Positions 43,035-51,749 of a DNA stretch of 64,000 nucleotides are shown one piece after another. The stretch's first letter is position 1; every line of letters begins with the position of its first letter. The notes below the pieces were generated by a model. That model ran no database searches, was not told the DNA's origin, and was given only the letters and a program-made list of their open reading frames with translations. The stretch is taken from the NCBI RefSeq assembly GCF_033971325.1, contig NZ_CP117180.1, positions 874,041 to 938,040 of the forward strand, written 5' to 3'. The position numbers and the translations under genes were made by a program. Source of the stretch: Hydrogenobacter sp. T-2. Its GTDB lineage: Bacteria > Aquificota > Aquificia > Aquificales > Aquificaceae.

Positions 43035-43437
43035 TGTGGAGGAGATAAGTATTCTTGCGGAGGCTTGTCTCTCTGAGGAAGAATACAAGATATACAAGGA
43101 AGTAGTCCTCAAAATTGAGGCAGACCTTTTAGCCAAAATATCGGAAGTTATAGAGCATATACACGACATATATGAGGTTTTCAACTTTGACATAACCTTC
43201 CTTTCCACATTGCCAAAGGAGTTGGGCAGGGAGATAGAAAGGCTTAATGTCTTAAACTCTATAAACTCCAAGCTGGAGCTTATAATCGCTATACTTGAGG
43301 AAATCCTGCTTATTGCAGAGGAGAGCCCAAGGATGTCTGCCATACTTACACCTTTTAGAGTTTATGAAGAGGTTCTAAAGCAGAGTATTGAGTTTAACAA
43401 AAGGCTAAACGACCTTAGCTTTCAGAAGATAGGATAA
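42934..43437 (+). CDS. Helical orphan protein overlapping the Toprim gene
   Basis: A 167-residue all-helical protein ([37 protein letters not shown]) without recognisable family. It begins 101 bases before the Toprim stop in the +1 frame, an unusually long same-strand overlap. It also overlaps the convergent rnc by 23 bases. Confidence 0.65.
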   Translation: MEKVGLLSTLMVQDRLIRLNIQMLEGILKEIKADVEEISILAEACLSEEEYKIYKEVVLKIEADLLAKISEVIEHIHDIYEVFNFDITFLSTLPKELGREIERLNVLNSINSKLELIIAILEEILLIAEESPRMSAILTPFRVYEEVLKQSIEFNKRLNDLSFQKIG

Positions 43438-44119
43438 GCTCAAGGACTTTTTTAGCAGCAAGTTGTTGTGCGGACTTTTTGCTTCTACCCTTTGCGGTAG
43501 CCCTAAACTCCCTTATATTGCATTCCACCTCAAAAACCCTGTTGTGATGTGGACCTTCCACGCTCACCACACGGTAGATGGGTCTTTCCTTCCATCTTTT
43601 CTGAGTCTCTTCTTGGAGGAGAGTTTTGTAGTCTCTTTTATAGTCCTTGTTTTTGACTGCGGACACAAGCCTCTCTCTGTATAGCTTGCCAAAGAGTTCC
43701 TTCACAAAATCCGCAGACCTTCCACAGTCCAGATACACTGCAGCCCACAGAGCTTCAAAGGTATCTGCCATAAGGGAAGAGCTCACATAGCTGTTTTTTC
43801 TTCTTCCGCCGTAGAGTATATACATATCAAGGGAAAGCTCCTCTGCCAGCTCATGCAGGTAGTCTTCGCTTACAAAGTAGGATTTCATCATGGCAAGCTC
43901 ACCCTCAGAAGCGGAGGTAAACTCAGAAAGCAGGATGTCCACCACGAAGAAGTTTATAAGGGAGTCTCCAAGAAACTCAAGGGTCTCATAGCTTTTTAGA
44001 CCATGCTCCCCTGCGTAGGATTTGTGGGTGAGGGCTTGTATGAGGAGTTCTGAGTTATTGAAGCTATAGCCGAGCCTCTGCTGAAGCTCTTCAAGGCTTT
44101 TTGAAGACAAGGCAGGCAT
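43415..44119 (-). CDS. rnc: Ribonuclease III
   Basis: Double-strand RNA endonuclease for rRNA and mRNA processing. The catalytic domain has [15 protein letters not shown] (signature) and [14 protein letters not shown] (second acidic site). The double-stranded RNA-binding domain ends [21 protein letters not shown] prefer the ATG at 44119 (234 residues), with GGTGG just upstream, over 44155. Either start lies inside the 3' end of fabF. Confidence 0.95.
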   Translation of the reverse strand: MPALSSKSLEELQQRLGYSFNNSELLIQALTHKSYAGEHGLKSYETLEFLGDSLINFFVVDILLSEFTSASEGELAMMKSYFVSEDYLHELAEELSLDMYILYGGRRKNSYVSSSLMADTFEALWAAVYLDCGRSADFVKELFGKLYRERLVSAVKNKDYKRDYKTLLQEETQKRWKERPIYRVVSVEGPHHNRVFEVECNIREFRATAKGRSKKSAQQLAAKKVLELILSSES

Positions 44120-45329
44120 TTGTTCCACCAAAGCCGAAGGAGTTGGACAAGGCATACCTAACAGGATAATTTATTGCCTTGTTTGGCACGTAGTCAAGGT
44201 CGCACTCGGGGTCTGGGTTCTCAAGGTTTATGGTAGGAGGTATTATACCCGTTTCTATAGTTTTCACTGTTGCTACCGCTTCTACTGCACCTGCCGCACC
44301 CAAAAGATGCCCTATCATGGATTTGTTGGAGCTTATCTTGAGCTTATAGGCATGCTCTCCAAAGAGCCTCTTTATTGCAAGGGTTTCAGACTTATCGTTT
44401 AGAGGCGTAGATGTTCCATGAGCGTTTATGTAGTCCACTTCTTCTGGTCTTATGCCTGCATCTTCCAAAGCAAGCTTCATACACATATATGCACCCTCAC
44501 CATCCGCACAGGGAGCAGTTATGTGGTAGGCATCATCTGTGGCACCATAGCCCACAAGCTCTGCGTATATCTTTGCACCCCTTGCTTTGGCATGCTCGTA
44601 TTCTTCCAAAACCAGGATGCCAGCACCCTCTCCCATCACAAAGCCATCTCTATCCGCATCAAAGGGTCTTGAAGCCTTTTGTGGTTCATGGTTTCTTGTG
44701 GATAGTGCCCTCATAACCGCAAAGCCCGCAACACCAAGAGGAGTTATGGCACTTTCGCATCCACCTGCAATAGCCACATCAATGTCTCCCTTCTGTATGA
44801 GCCTCATGGCATCGCCTATGGCGTGGTTTCCAGTGGCACAGGCAGATACCACGCAGTAGTTTGGACCCTTAAAACCAAACCTTATGGCAACAAGCCCGCT
44901 TGCCATATTGGAAATACCGTAGGGTATAAAGAAGGGAGAGACCCTTCTGGGACCCTTTTCCATAAGGACCTTCTGCTGTTCTTCTATGTCCCTTAGCCCA
45001 CCTATGCCCGTGCCTATTATAACTCCTACCCTGTAGGGGTCGTATTTACTTTCTAAAAGACCGCTGTCCTTTATTGCTTCCTCAGAGGCTGCAACCGCAA
45101 ACTTGATAAAGTCTGAGACCTTTTGAGCTTCCTTTTTGTCAAAATACCTCTCTGCTTCAAAGTCCTTTACCTCTCCCGCAATATGGACAGTAAGCCCAAC
45201 CTCAACAGGGTCAAACCCTTTTATTATGTCTACTCCACTAACACCTGCTATGAGATTTGCCCAAAACTTTTGCACTCCAGTCCCTATGGGAGTCACCGCT
45301 CCCAGACCGGTCACCACCACACGACGCAT
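44091..45329 (-). CDS. fabF: 3-oxoacyl-[acyl-carrier-protein] synthase II
   Basis: Condensing enzyme of fatty-acid elongation, 412 residues. The active-site Cys lies in [19 protein letters not shown], and the catalytic His residues in [13 protein letters not shown] and [19 protein letters not shown]. It overlaps acpP by 1 base (TGATG) and rnc at its 3' end; acpP-fabF-rnc is a common order. Confidence 0.97.
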   Translation of the reverse strand: MRRVVVTGLGAVTPIGTGVQKFWANLIAGVSGVDIIKGFDPVEVGLTVHIAGEVKDFEAERYFDKKEAQKVSDFIKFAVAASEEAIKDSGLLESKYDPYRVGVIIGTGIGGLRDIEEQQKVLMEKGPRRVSPFFIPYGISNMASGLVAIRFGFKGPNYCVVSACATGNHAIGDAMRLIQKGDIDVAIAGGCESAITPLGVAGFAVMRALSTRNHEPQKASRPFDADRDGFVMGEGAGILVLEEYEHAKARGAKIYAELVGYGATDDAYHITAPCADGEGAYMCMKLALEDAGIRPEEVDYINAHGTSTPLNDKSETLAIKRLFGEHAYKLKISSNKSMIGHLLGAAGAVEAVATVKTIETGIIPPTINLENPDPECDLDYVPNKAINYPVRYALSNSFGFGGTNACLVFKKP

Positions 45330-45565
45330 CAGCCCTTTACTCTCTCCTTGAGATAGTCTATAACATCGCCTACTGTTCTTATTTTCTCTGCGTCTTCGTC
45401 AGGTATTTCAATGCCAAACTCTTCTTCAAAAGCCATTACAAGCTCAACCACGTCCAAAGAGTCCGCACCCAGGTCTTCCACAAACTTCGCTTCTGGGTTT
45501 AACTTTTCCACTTCAACGCCAAGCTGGTCTGCAATTATCTCCTTTATCCTTTGTTCCAAGTCCAT
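45329..45565 (-). CDS. acpP: Acyl carrier protein
   Basis: 78-residue carrier of fatty-acyl chains; the phosphopantetheine Ser lies in [22 protein letters not shown] precedes the ATG at 45565. First gene of acpP-fabF-rnc. Confidence 0.98.
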   Translation of the reverse strand: MDLEQRIKEIIADQLGVEVEKLNPEAKFVEDLGADSLDVVELVMAFEEEFGIEIPDEDAEKIRTVGDVIDYLKERVKG

Positions 45566-45766
45566 TTTCTACCTCCTGCTTTTTATAGCGTTCTAATATT
45601 ATAGCACAAATTGGACTTCTTGCATATGCAATCCTTAATAAGAAAGTTAGAATGCGTTTATATAGTCATATAGCTTTATAAAATCAAGTTATGATTGTAT
45701 ACAAACTTTTGATTGATTATAAGTTAGGCTCTTGATATTATTATTCCCCCAAGGAGGTATAAAAAC
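45566..45766. promoter_or_regulatory. Divergent intergenic region acpP / sox operon
   Basis: About 200 A+T-rich bases separate acpP and soxY. AAGGAGG lies just before soxY. TATTAT near 45739 follows TTGAT-like sequences, so a promoter is likely here, but I cannot fix one confidently. No gene or RNA is visible. Confidence 0.4.
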
Positions 45767-46210
45767 ATGGACAGGAGAAGATTTTTTGCACTGTCCGCAT
45801 TTGCAGTCGTAGGTTTAACCCTTGCCCCAGCACTTCAGCCAGCCTTTGGTGCCACAAAACTTGAAGAAGAGGTGCAAAAAAGGCTTGGAGTTCAGCTGTC
45901 TCAAATCAAAGAAGTGGAAGACATCAAACTCACAGCTCCTACCATAGCAGAATCTGGTGCCAATGTGCCAATCACTGTGGAGTCCACCATACCCGTGGAC
46001 AGAGTGGAAAGGCTCTGGATATTCGTTGACAAAAACCCTGTGCCTTGGATAGCGGATGTGTCCTTTACTCCTATGAACGGGCAGGTCTTTTTCTCCACAA
46101 GGATAAAGATGGGAGAAACCTCCAATGTGAGGGCAATTCTCAAGCTAAAGGACGGTTCTTATGTGATGGCAACAAGGGAGGTCAAGGTTACCGCTGGCGG
46201 ATGCGGATAA
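45767..46210 (+). CDS. soxY: Thiosulfate-oxidation carrier protein SoxY
   Basis: Periplasmic protein that covalently carries sulfur intermediates. A Tat signal (MDRRRFFALSAFAVVGLTL) precedes an Ig-like domain, and the protein ends in VTAGGCG, whose Cys is the sulfur-binding residue of the GGCGG-type C-terminus. 147 residues. First gene of soxYZAX, with AAGGAGG upstream. Confidence 0.95.
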   Translation: MDRRRFFALSAFAVVGLTLAPALQPAFGATKLEEEVQKRLGVQLSQIKEVEDIKLTAPTIAESGANVPITVESTIPVDRVERLWIFVDKNPVPWIADVSFTPMNGQVFFSTRIKMGETSNVRAILKLKDGSYVMATREVKVTAGGCG

Positions 46211-46254
46211 TTCCATAGGCTTTCAATACCAAAATTCTATACAGGAGGTGCAAT

Positions 46255-46581
46255 ATGGCAGTAGGGACGGGCATACTTCGTGTGCCAAGAGAAGCAAAGA
46301 AGGGAGAGGTTGTAAGGGTGCAGATGGTTATAACCCATCCCATGACACCACCAAGGAAAGACCCACAGACAGGGCAGGAGGTGCCTGCTTATAGTCTGAC
46401 CAAACTTGAGCTTTTCTTTAACGATAAGCCTGTAAGCACTGTGAGCATGGGTGCTGGTGTGAGTGCAAATCCCTTTATGGCTTTTACTCTAAGGGCAGAG
46501 GAAAGTGGTGTTGTGAAGATAGTTTATGAGGACAATAAGGGTGGAAAGTGGGAGAGAACTGCGGAGATAAGAGTTTCTTAA
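46255..46581 (+). CDS. soxZ: Sulfur-oxidation protein SoxZ
   Basis: Partner of SoxY in the SoxYZ carrier. The 108-residue, signal-less protein is one Ig-like domain (MVITHPMTPPRKDPQTGQEV, NPFMAFTLRAEESGVV). Lacking a signal, it is presumably co-exported with SoxY through Tat. AGGAGG precedes the start. Confidence 0.94.
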   Translation: MAVGTGILRVPREAKKGEVVRVQMVITHPMTPPRKDPQTGQEVPAYSLTKLELFFNDKPVSTVSMGAGVSANPFMAFTLRAEESGVVKIVYEDNKGGKWERTAEIRVS

Positions 46582-46592
46582 GGAGGTGTAAT

Positions 46593-47396
46593 ATGAGAGG
46601 GAAAGTTTTGTTGACTTTGTGTTTGCTTGGCTTTAGCTTTGCGGAGGACCAAGACCCAGTAAAGCACGTGCAAGAGCAAAGAAGGATGCTAAGGGAAGCC
46701 TTTGGTTTATTGATAGAACAGTATATAGAGGAAGGTAAAGAGCTTTTTAAAAAATATGGACTTGACAAGTGCGATTTTGGTGCTGGTCCTGGTGTTGTTA
46801 AGGGTGTGGCAGCAAGGTTACCGAGATACTTCCCAGATGCGGACAGGGTTATGAGTTTAGAAACGAGGATTTATTACTGCATAGCCAAAAGCACTGGAAA
46901 AACTATGCAAGAAGTTGCATCAGAGATGACCAAAAACTGGCAGGGTCCCGGTTCAAGACCACCTTCAGATATAGATAAGATATCCTTTTACATAGTTTCT
47001 GAGTCAAGAGGTATGAAAATAGAACCCTCTGTAAGTCATCCAAAGGAAAAAGAAGCACTCAAGGTTGCGGAGGCGATCTTTTACAAAAGATGGGGAGCTC
47101 TTGACTTTTCTTGTGCGGTCTGCCACGCAGGGGATGGAAAAAGGATAAGATTGCAACAGACTTCAAACTATGCTGACCCCTATCCTAGGGCAAAGCAACA
47201 GGATGCTAATATATACCCAATATTCAGAGCAGCCTCGGAAGCCACACAATTTTTCCATCATCGCTGGGCGGACTGCTTCTGGCAGATGAGACTGCCAACC
47301 CTTCTGCCGGGTTCTCTAATATCAGATGCCCTGACCTTGTATGTATATAACATGATGAGAGGCAAGCCCATAGAAGCTCCAAATGTATCAAGATAA
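46593..47396 (+). CDS. soxA: Cytochrome c SoxA, mono-heme form
   Basis: Catalytic subunit of SoxAX, which attaches thiosulfate to SoxY. The 267-residue protein starts at 46593 (AAGGAGG upstream) with a signal peptide (MRGKVLLTLCLLGFSFA). It has a single heme motif (SCAVCH at about 184) and the active-site Cys region WADCFWQMR. The N-terminal region has lone Cys residues rather than a second CxxCH, placing it with mono-heme SoxA. Confidence 0.92.
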   Translation: MRGKVLLTLCLLGFSFAEDQDPVKHVQEQRRMLREAFGLLIEQYIEEGKELFKKYGLDKCDFGAGPGVVKGVAARLPRYFPDADRVMSLETRIYYCIAKSTGKTMQEVASEMTKNWQGPGSRPPSDIDKISFYIVSESRGMKIEPSVSHPKEKEALKVAEAIFYKRWGALDFSCAVCHAGDGKRIRLQQTSNYADPYPRAKQQDANIYPIFRAASEATQFFHHRWADCFWQMRLPTLLPGSLISDALTLYVYNMMRGKPIEAPNVSR

Positions 47397-47409
47397 AGGA
47401 GGTAGGAAT

Positions 47410-48090
47410 ATGAAAAAGGTTTGGTTTCTGGCAAGTTTTGGAGCTCTACTGTGTATACCTTTTATCCTTGAAGCCAAAGAAAAGGTGAAAAAGGAACCTA
47501 CAAAAGGAGAAGACTTTGAGCTTGTAGTGGAGAGGTATATCAGAGAATCCTTCGGACCTGTTCCTGGTTACCCTGGGGTAAATCTCGGGCTTTCGCAAGA
47601 TTATTCACAGCAGATGTGTAGCAAATATAAAGACAATCCTCCCGAAAAGGTATGGAAAAACATTATGGAGTTAGAGCGCTCAACTATAAAATATCCGAGC
47701 TATTTTAACGGAGACTGGATGGTAATTATGGAAAAGGGAGATTGGAGAAGGGTTGCACCTCTTGCAAAATCTGGAAGAGGTTTCAGAGCTGGGAAGTTGC
47801 AAACAGACCCTGCGGATATAAGAGCCTTTGGAAATTGTCAAGCCTGCCATATGCTTGAAAAAACGGAAGTGGTAGGCGGTAACTTTGGACCACCTCTCAC
47901 GCACTACGGAAGGCTAAGACAAATAACGCCAGAAATGATTAAGTACACCTACGAGAAGATATACAATGCATGGGCTTATGTTCCTTGCTCCAGTATGCCA
48001 AGATATGGTTTTCATGGTCTGTTGAGTCCAGAACAGATAGCAGACTTTGTTCATTATCTTCTCTCTCCAGATTCTCCAATAAACAAATAA
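47410..48090 (+). CDS. soxX: Cytochrome c SoxX
   Basis: Electron-accepting subunit of SoxAX, 226 residues, with a signal peptide (MKKVWFLASFGALLCIPFIL). The heme motif is NCQACH, followed by GNFGPPLTHYGRL and the axial-Met region SSMPRYG. It is longer than minimal SoxX because of an extra N-terminal segment of about 90 residues. AAAGGAGG precedes the ATG. Last gene of the cluster; soxB and soxCD do not follow. Confidence 0.92.
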   Translation: MKKVWFLASFGALLCIPFILEAKEKVKKEPTKGEDFELVVERYIRESFGPVPGYPGVNLGLSQDYSQQMCSKYKDNPPEKVWKNIMELERSTIKYPSYFNGDWMVIMEKGDWRRVAPLAKSGRGFRAGKLQTDPADIRAFGNCQACHMLEKTEVVGGNFGPPLTHYGRLRQITPEMIKYTYEKIYNAWAYVPCSSMPRYGFHGLLSPEQIADFVHYLLSPDSPINK

Positions 48091-48097
48091 ACCTCTG

Positions 48098-48112
48098 CCC
48101 CGCTATGCGGGG
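48098..48112 (+). terminator. GC-rich hairpin after soxX
   Basis: CCCCGC-TAT-GCGGGG, a 6-base-pair GC stem with a 3-base loop, 7 bases after the soxX stop. No T-run follows; instead TATAAT for yebC begins 3 bases later. It probably marks the 3' end of the sox message. Confidence 0.5.
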
Positions 48113-48115
48113 TGC

Positions 48116-48121
48116 TATAAT
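48116..48121 (+). promoter_or_regulatory. Extended -10 box upstream of yebC
   Basis: TGC-TATAAT ends 9 bases before the yebC ATG, the same geometry as at lysS. No Shine-Dalgarno is present. The predicted leader is about 3 bases. Confidence 0.5.
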
Positions 48122-48130
48122 ATATCTACC

Positions 48131-48880
48131 ATGGCAGGACACAGTCATTGGGCTCAGATAAAGCACAAAAAGGCAAAGATTGACGCACAAAGAGGCAAGA
48201 TATTTACGAAGATAATACGAGAGATAACCGTTGCAGTAAGGGAAGGCGGACCAAACCCAGATACAAACCCAAGACTGAGAACAGCCATAGAAAACGCCAG
48301 AAAGGTCAATATGCCCACAGAGACCATAGAAAGGGCAATAAAAAAGGGAACTGGCGAGCTTGGGGGTGAAAACTACGAGGAGGTGCTCTACGAAGGCTAT
48401 GCCCCTGGGGGTGTGGCTCTTATGATACTTACCTATACAGATAATAGAAACAGAACCACTTCAGAGGTAAGGCACGTGCTTTCAAAACATGGTGGAAATC
48501 TTGGGTCTTCTGGGTGTGTTTCCTTTCTCTTTGACAGGGTGGGTATAATTGAAGTGCCAAAGGAAGGCATAAGCGAGGACGAAATATACGAAAGAGCTAT
48601 AGAAGCGGGTGCGGAGGATGTGGAAGTGGGAGAGGTTGCCTATACCCTATATACAAAGCCTGAAGACCTCTACGCAGTGAAAGAAGCCCTTGAATCAAGT
48701 GGACTGCAGATAGAAAGAGCGGAGATAGCCTATAAGCCTAACACTCTTGTCCAGGTGCAGGACTCAGAGACAGCAAAGAAGATTTTTAAATTACTTGATG
48801 CCCTTGAAGACCTAGACGATGTGAAGGAAGTTATAGCCAACTTTGATATACCAAAGGAAGTTATAGAGCAGGCAACTTAA
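48131..48880 (+). CDS. yebC: YebC/PmpR-family protein
   Basis: A 249-residue member of the YebC/TACO1 family, regarded as transcription regulators or as helpers of translation through proline-rich stretches. It begins MAGHSHWAQIKHKKAKIDAQ and has GKIFTKIIREI, VNMPTETIERAIKKGTGE and GNLGSSGCVSFLF. Its stop shares TTAA with the convergent prenyltransferase stop. Confidence 0.95.
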   Translation: MAGHSHWAQIKHKKAKIDAQRGKIFTKIIREITVAVREGGPNPDTNPRLRTAIENARKVNMPTETIERAIKKGTGELGGENYEEVLYEGYAPGGVALMILTYTDNRNRTTSEVRHVLSKHGGNLGSSGCVSFLFDRVGIIEVPKEGISEDEIYERAIEAGAEDVEVGEVAYTLYTKPEDLYAVKEALESSGLQIERAEIAYKPNTLVQVQDSETAKKIFKLLDALEDLDDVKEVIANFDIPKEVIEQAT

Positions 48881-49758
48881 ATTAGTCTGTCTAAAAGGAC
48901 AACTACAAGGAAAACCACGCTTACATATCCATTTACCGTAAAGAAGGCTTTGTTTATTTTTGAAAGGTCGTGTGGCTTTATTAGACTATGCTCGTAGTAG
49001 AGAAATAGCCCAATGCCAAAAAGACCAAGAAGATACAAAATACCAAGAAATTCAATTCTCAAAAACAAGCCTAAGAGTGCAAAAAAGGTTATAGTGTGAA
49101 AAAACCTCGCAATCAAAAGAGCACCCTCTATGCCAAACTTCACCGGAATGGACTTTAGACCTTGTCTTTTGTCAAATTCATAGTCCTGAAGGGCATACAA
49201 AATATCAAAGCCAGCAACCCAAAAAGCCATGGCAATGCCAAGAATTATGGCATTAAAGGATATACGCTCATTGAAGGATACATCTATAGCCAAGGGTATG
49301 AGAAAATAAACTGCGCCAAGAACTAAGTGAGGATAATAGGTTATTCTTTTGGCGTATGGGTAAAACCAAAGAAGAAAAAGCACTATGGGAGAAAGCAAGA
49401 AGGCGTATATGTTTATCATAAGGGTAGAAAAGATAAAAATCCCACCAGAGAAAAGAATAAGCCTTTTTATGCTCTCTTCTGAGACCTCACCCCTTGCGTG
49501 AACCCACTGGCTCGTTCTTGGGTTTAGCCTGTCTATTGGAAGGTCTATAAGCCTATTAAGTGCCATACCTACGGTTCTTGCACTAATAAAGGCAAGAAGA
49601 ACCCAAAAAAGCCTCCAGAAGGAAGGCATCTGCTCATACAAAAGAATTACGCTTGCAAGAGCAAAGGGTAGGGCAAAAATAGTATGCTCAAACTTGACAA
49701 GCTCGAGGTATTTTCCAGTCCTACTCATGTTTAGGGCTTTTAGCTCTCCATTCACCAT
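48877..49758 (-). CDS. UbiA-family prenyltransferase (quinone biosynthesis)
   Basis: Membrane prenyltransferase of 293 residues with eight or nine hydrophobic helices. The two Asp-rich motifs are NRLIDLPIDRLNPRT and DYEFDKRQGLKSIPVKFG. The N-terminus (LVKFEHTIFALPFALASVIL) is typical of the UbiA/MqnP group. In organisms making menaquinone-type quinones through futalosine this is MqnP; I did not see other mqn genes, so the exact substrate is open. In-frame ATG at 49728 is a possible alternative start. Confidence 0.88.
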   Translation of the reverse strand: MVNGELKALNMSRTGKYLELVKFEHTIFALPFALASVILLYEQMPSFWRLFWVLLAFISARTVGMALNRLIDLPIDRLNPRTSQWVHARGEVSEESIKRLILFSGGIFIFSTLMINIYAFLLSPIVLFLLWFYPYAKRITYYPHLVLGAVYFLIPLAIDVSFNERISFNAIILGIAMAFWVAGFDILYALQDYEFDKRQGLKSIPVKFGIEGALLIARFFHTITFFALLGLFLRIEFLGILYLLGLFGIGLFLYYEHSLIKPHDLSKINKAFFTVNGYVSVVFLVVVLLDRLI

Positions 49759-49800
49759 AATATCATAAAACTTCTGTCACTTTGGGCTTATATTATATGT

Positions 49801-50676
49801 ATGCTTGACATAAAGGAAAGAGACCCACTTAACAATCTTGTGCTTGAAGTCTTAGATGACCCCTCCAAAAAGGAAATGGTCTTTTACCTTATGTGCTATT
49901 CACAACTTGTGAGAAGGGAAGGGAATCCATATGTGGAGCTTGAGAAGTTTCTGTCCTGTGCCTATAGAAACTTCAGAAACGCAAGGAACTACTGGAAAGA
50001 TGTGCTTGTGGAGATGAACCTCTTCGTCATATCAGACCTATATGGGAATATCTACTCGGGTAAAGATATATACAGAGTAGAGGAGGGTGGCATATACCTT
50101 ATAACCATAAGAAGTGAATATCTTGGCATCTTTGAAAGTATTAGCCAAAAGGCTCTAAGGCTATGGAACATACTTAGCAGAACCATGGTATACAGAAAAC
50201 ACCTAACCGCACAAGATGCGGTGGTTATATCAACCATGATGTTTAACGAGGGTCTTTATGAGGAGCTTAAGAGTTATTGTGAAATTTGTGTGGAAAGATA
50301 TCCAAGAGAAAGAGGATATTTCCAGCTACTTTATAGACTTGCAACTCTCTACTTGGGTCAGAGAAGTGTGTCTATAAAAGAAATAAGAGACGCTCTTCAG
50401 GAAGCTCAAAATCTTGGAGATGTATACTATGGGTTTAACATTTTTAAACTTAAAAAAGACCTTGAGAACCTTCTCAGAAGGGTGGAAGTGGGAAAAAGTA
50501 TAAGCCCTCTAAAAATAGAATTCATAAACCAAAGGAGAAAAAAGGGAAGCTGGCTTAGGAGAATGTTTAGCAAGTTTAAGGATATGATAGATAAAATGTT
50601 CCGCAGAGATAAAGATAAGTATTTCTTTGAGGGGGCTTTATGTTCAAAGAGTTTTCAGACCCTATACACGAGCTGA
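49801..50676 (+). CDS. Helical protein of unknown function upstream of the HD hydrolase
   Basis: A 291-residue cytoplasmic protein, mostly helical, with TPR-like spacing in the middle (MFNEGLYEELKSYCEICVER, FQLLYRLATLYLGQRS) and a basic tail (RRKKGSWLRRMFSKF). No family recognised. Its last 37 bases overlap the HD gene, so the two are probably co-translated. TATATT lies 6 bases before the ATG, predicting an exactly leaderless transcript. Confidence 0.7.
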   Translation: MLDIKERDPLNNLVLEVLDDPSKKEMVFYLMCYSQLVRREGNPYVELEKFLSCAYRNFRNARNYWKDVLVEMNLFVISDLYGNIYSGKDIYRVEEGGIYLITIRSEYLGIFESISQKALRLWNILSRTMVYRKHLTAQDAVVISTMMFNEGLYEELKSYCEICVERYPRERGYFQLLYRLATLYLGQRSVSIKEIRDALQEAQNLGDVYYGFNIFKLKKDLENLLRRVEVGKSISPLKIEFINQRRKKGSWLRRMFSKFKDMIDKMFRRDKDKYFFEGALCSKSFQTLYTS

Positions 50677-51749
50677 TAAAAACTTACGACTGCGAGATAA
50701 GGATAATAGATAGCTTCCCTTTTCAAAGGCTCAGGTTCATAAGTCAGTTGGGTATAGCCTATATGGTATTCCCATCTGCACAGCACAGCAGGTTTGAGCA
50801 CTCCTTGGGAACTATGGAGCTCGCAGGAAGAATTTACAATAGCCTTGGGCTTAAAGATGAGAAGCTCTACAGAATACTGAGGTTGGCAGGTCTTTTGCAT
50901 GACATTGGACACACACCCTTTTCTCACACCACAGAGGTGCTTCTCGGAGACAAGAGCCACGAATCCATAGGAGAACGGGTCCTCTTTGAAGAGGGAATAG
51001 CGGACATACTAAAAAACTGTGGATACGCTCTTGAGGATATTGGGCTTATAGTGGAGCTTGCCTTTAGAAAGAGTAATAGCTTGCCGAAGATAATCACGGG
51101 AGAATTCGGTGCAGACAGGATGGACTATCTTAGGAGAGATGCCTATTTTTGTGGGACTTCCTATGGCTTTTTTGACTACCGTAGGCTTTTGGAGAATATG
51201 CTTTTTATAGAGGGTAAAAAGTGCGTCCATATAAGTGCACTCAGAGCTTTGGAAAGTTTTATTCTTGGAAGGTATTTTATGTATTCTCAGGTCTATTTTC
51301 ACAAGGTGGTGCGTATCTTAAACATCCATTTGGAAGAGGTAATTCAGGACTTTTTGGAGAGAGGACTTCTTAGCCAAAAGGACTTTTATAGAAAGACAGA
51401 CTCTCATATAATCCACCTTATGTTAGATAGATATCGCGAGGAAAAGGTAAGGAGAGTGTTTGCAAGAGAACACTATAGACAGGTTTTTTCTACTTCATCA
51501 GAGGAGCACTTTGAGTTTGTGAAGAAAAGACTTTTGGAAAAATACGAGGAAGACCTTTTGAGGTTTGACCGAGCAAGCAAAAGGGTGCTGGATGAAGACA
51601 TACCCATATGGAATGGAAACGAGCTACTTAGCCTGCGAGAAGTATCTCCTATTGTAGCCTCCTTGGAAGATATAAGACTTTACAGAATATACGCACATCC
51701 AAGATACAAGGAAGAGGTCAGGGAGTATGTTAGAAAAATATCTAAGTAG
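50640..51749 (+). CDS. HD-domain phosphohydrolase (SAMHD1/dGTPase-like)
   Basis: A 369-residue metal-dependent phosphohydrolase. The start has DPIHELIKTYDCEIRIID (typical DPVHG-like opening); then RLRFISQLG, HSRFEHSLGTMELA with the first His, LAGLLHDIGHTPFSHTTE with His-Asp, and the late GEFGADRMDYLRRDA with Asp. This is the pattern of SAMHD1-like dNTP triphosphohydrolases. It overlaps both neighbours. Confidence 0.9.
   Translation: MFKEFSDPIHELIKTYDCEIRIIDSFPFQRLRFISQLGIAYMVFPSAQHSRFEHSLGTMELAGRIYNSLGLKDEKLYRILRLAGLLHDIGHTPFSHTTEVLLGDKSHESIGERVLFEEGIADILKNCGYALEDIGLIVELAFRKSNSLPKIITGEFGADRMDYLRRDAYFCGTSYGFFDYRRLLENMLFIEGKKCVHISALRALESFILGRYFMYSQVYFHKVVRILNIHLEEVIQDFLERGLLSQKDFYRKTDSHIIHLMLDRYREEKVRRVFAREHYRQVFSTSSEEHFEFVKKRLLEKYEEDLLRFDRASKRVLDEDIPIWNGNELLSLREVSPIVASLEDIRLYRIYAHPRYKEEVREYVRKISK

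Noticed and set aside
45600-45640. Sigma-54 promoter between acpP and soxY
   Set aside because: TTGG...TTGCAT is present, but the GG-to-GC distance is 7 bases rather than the required 10.
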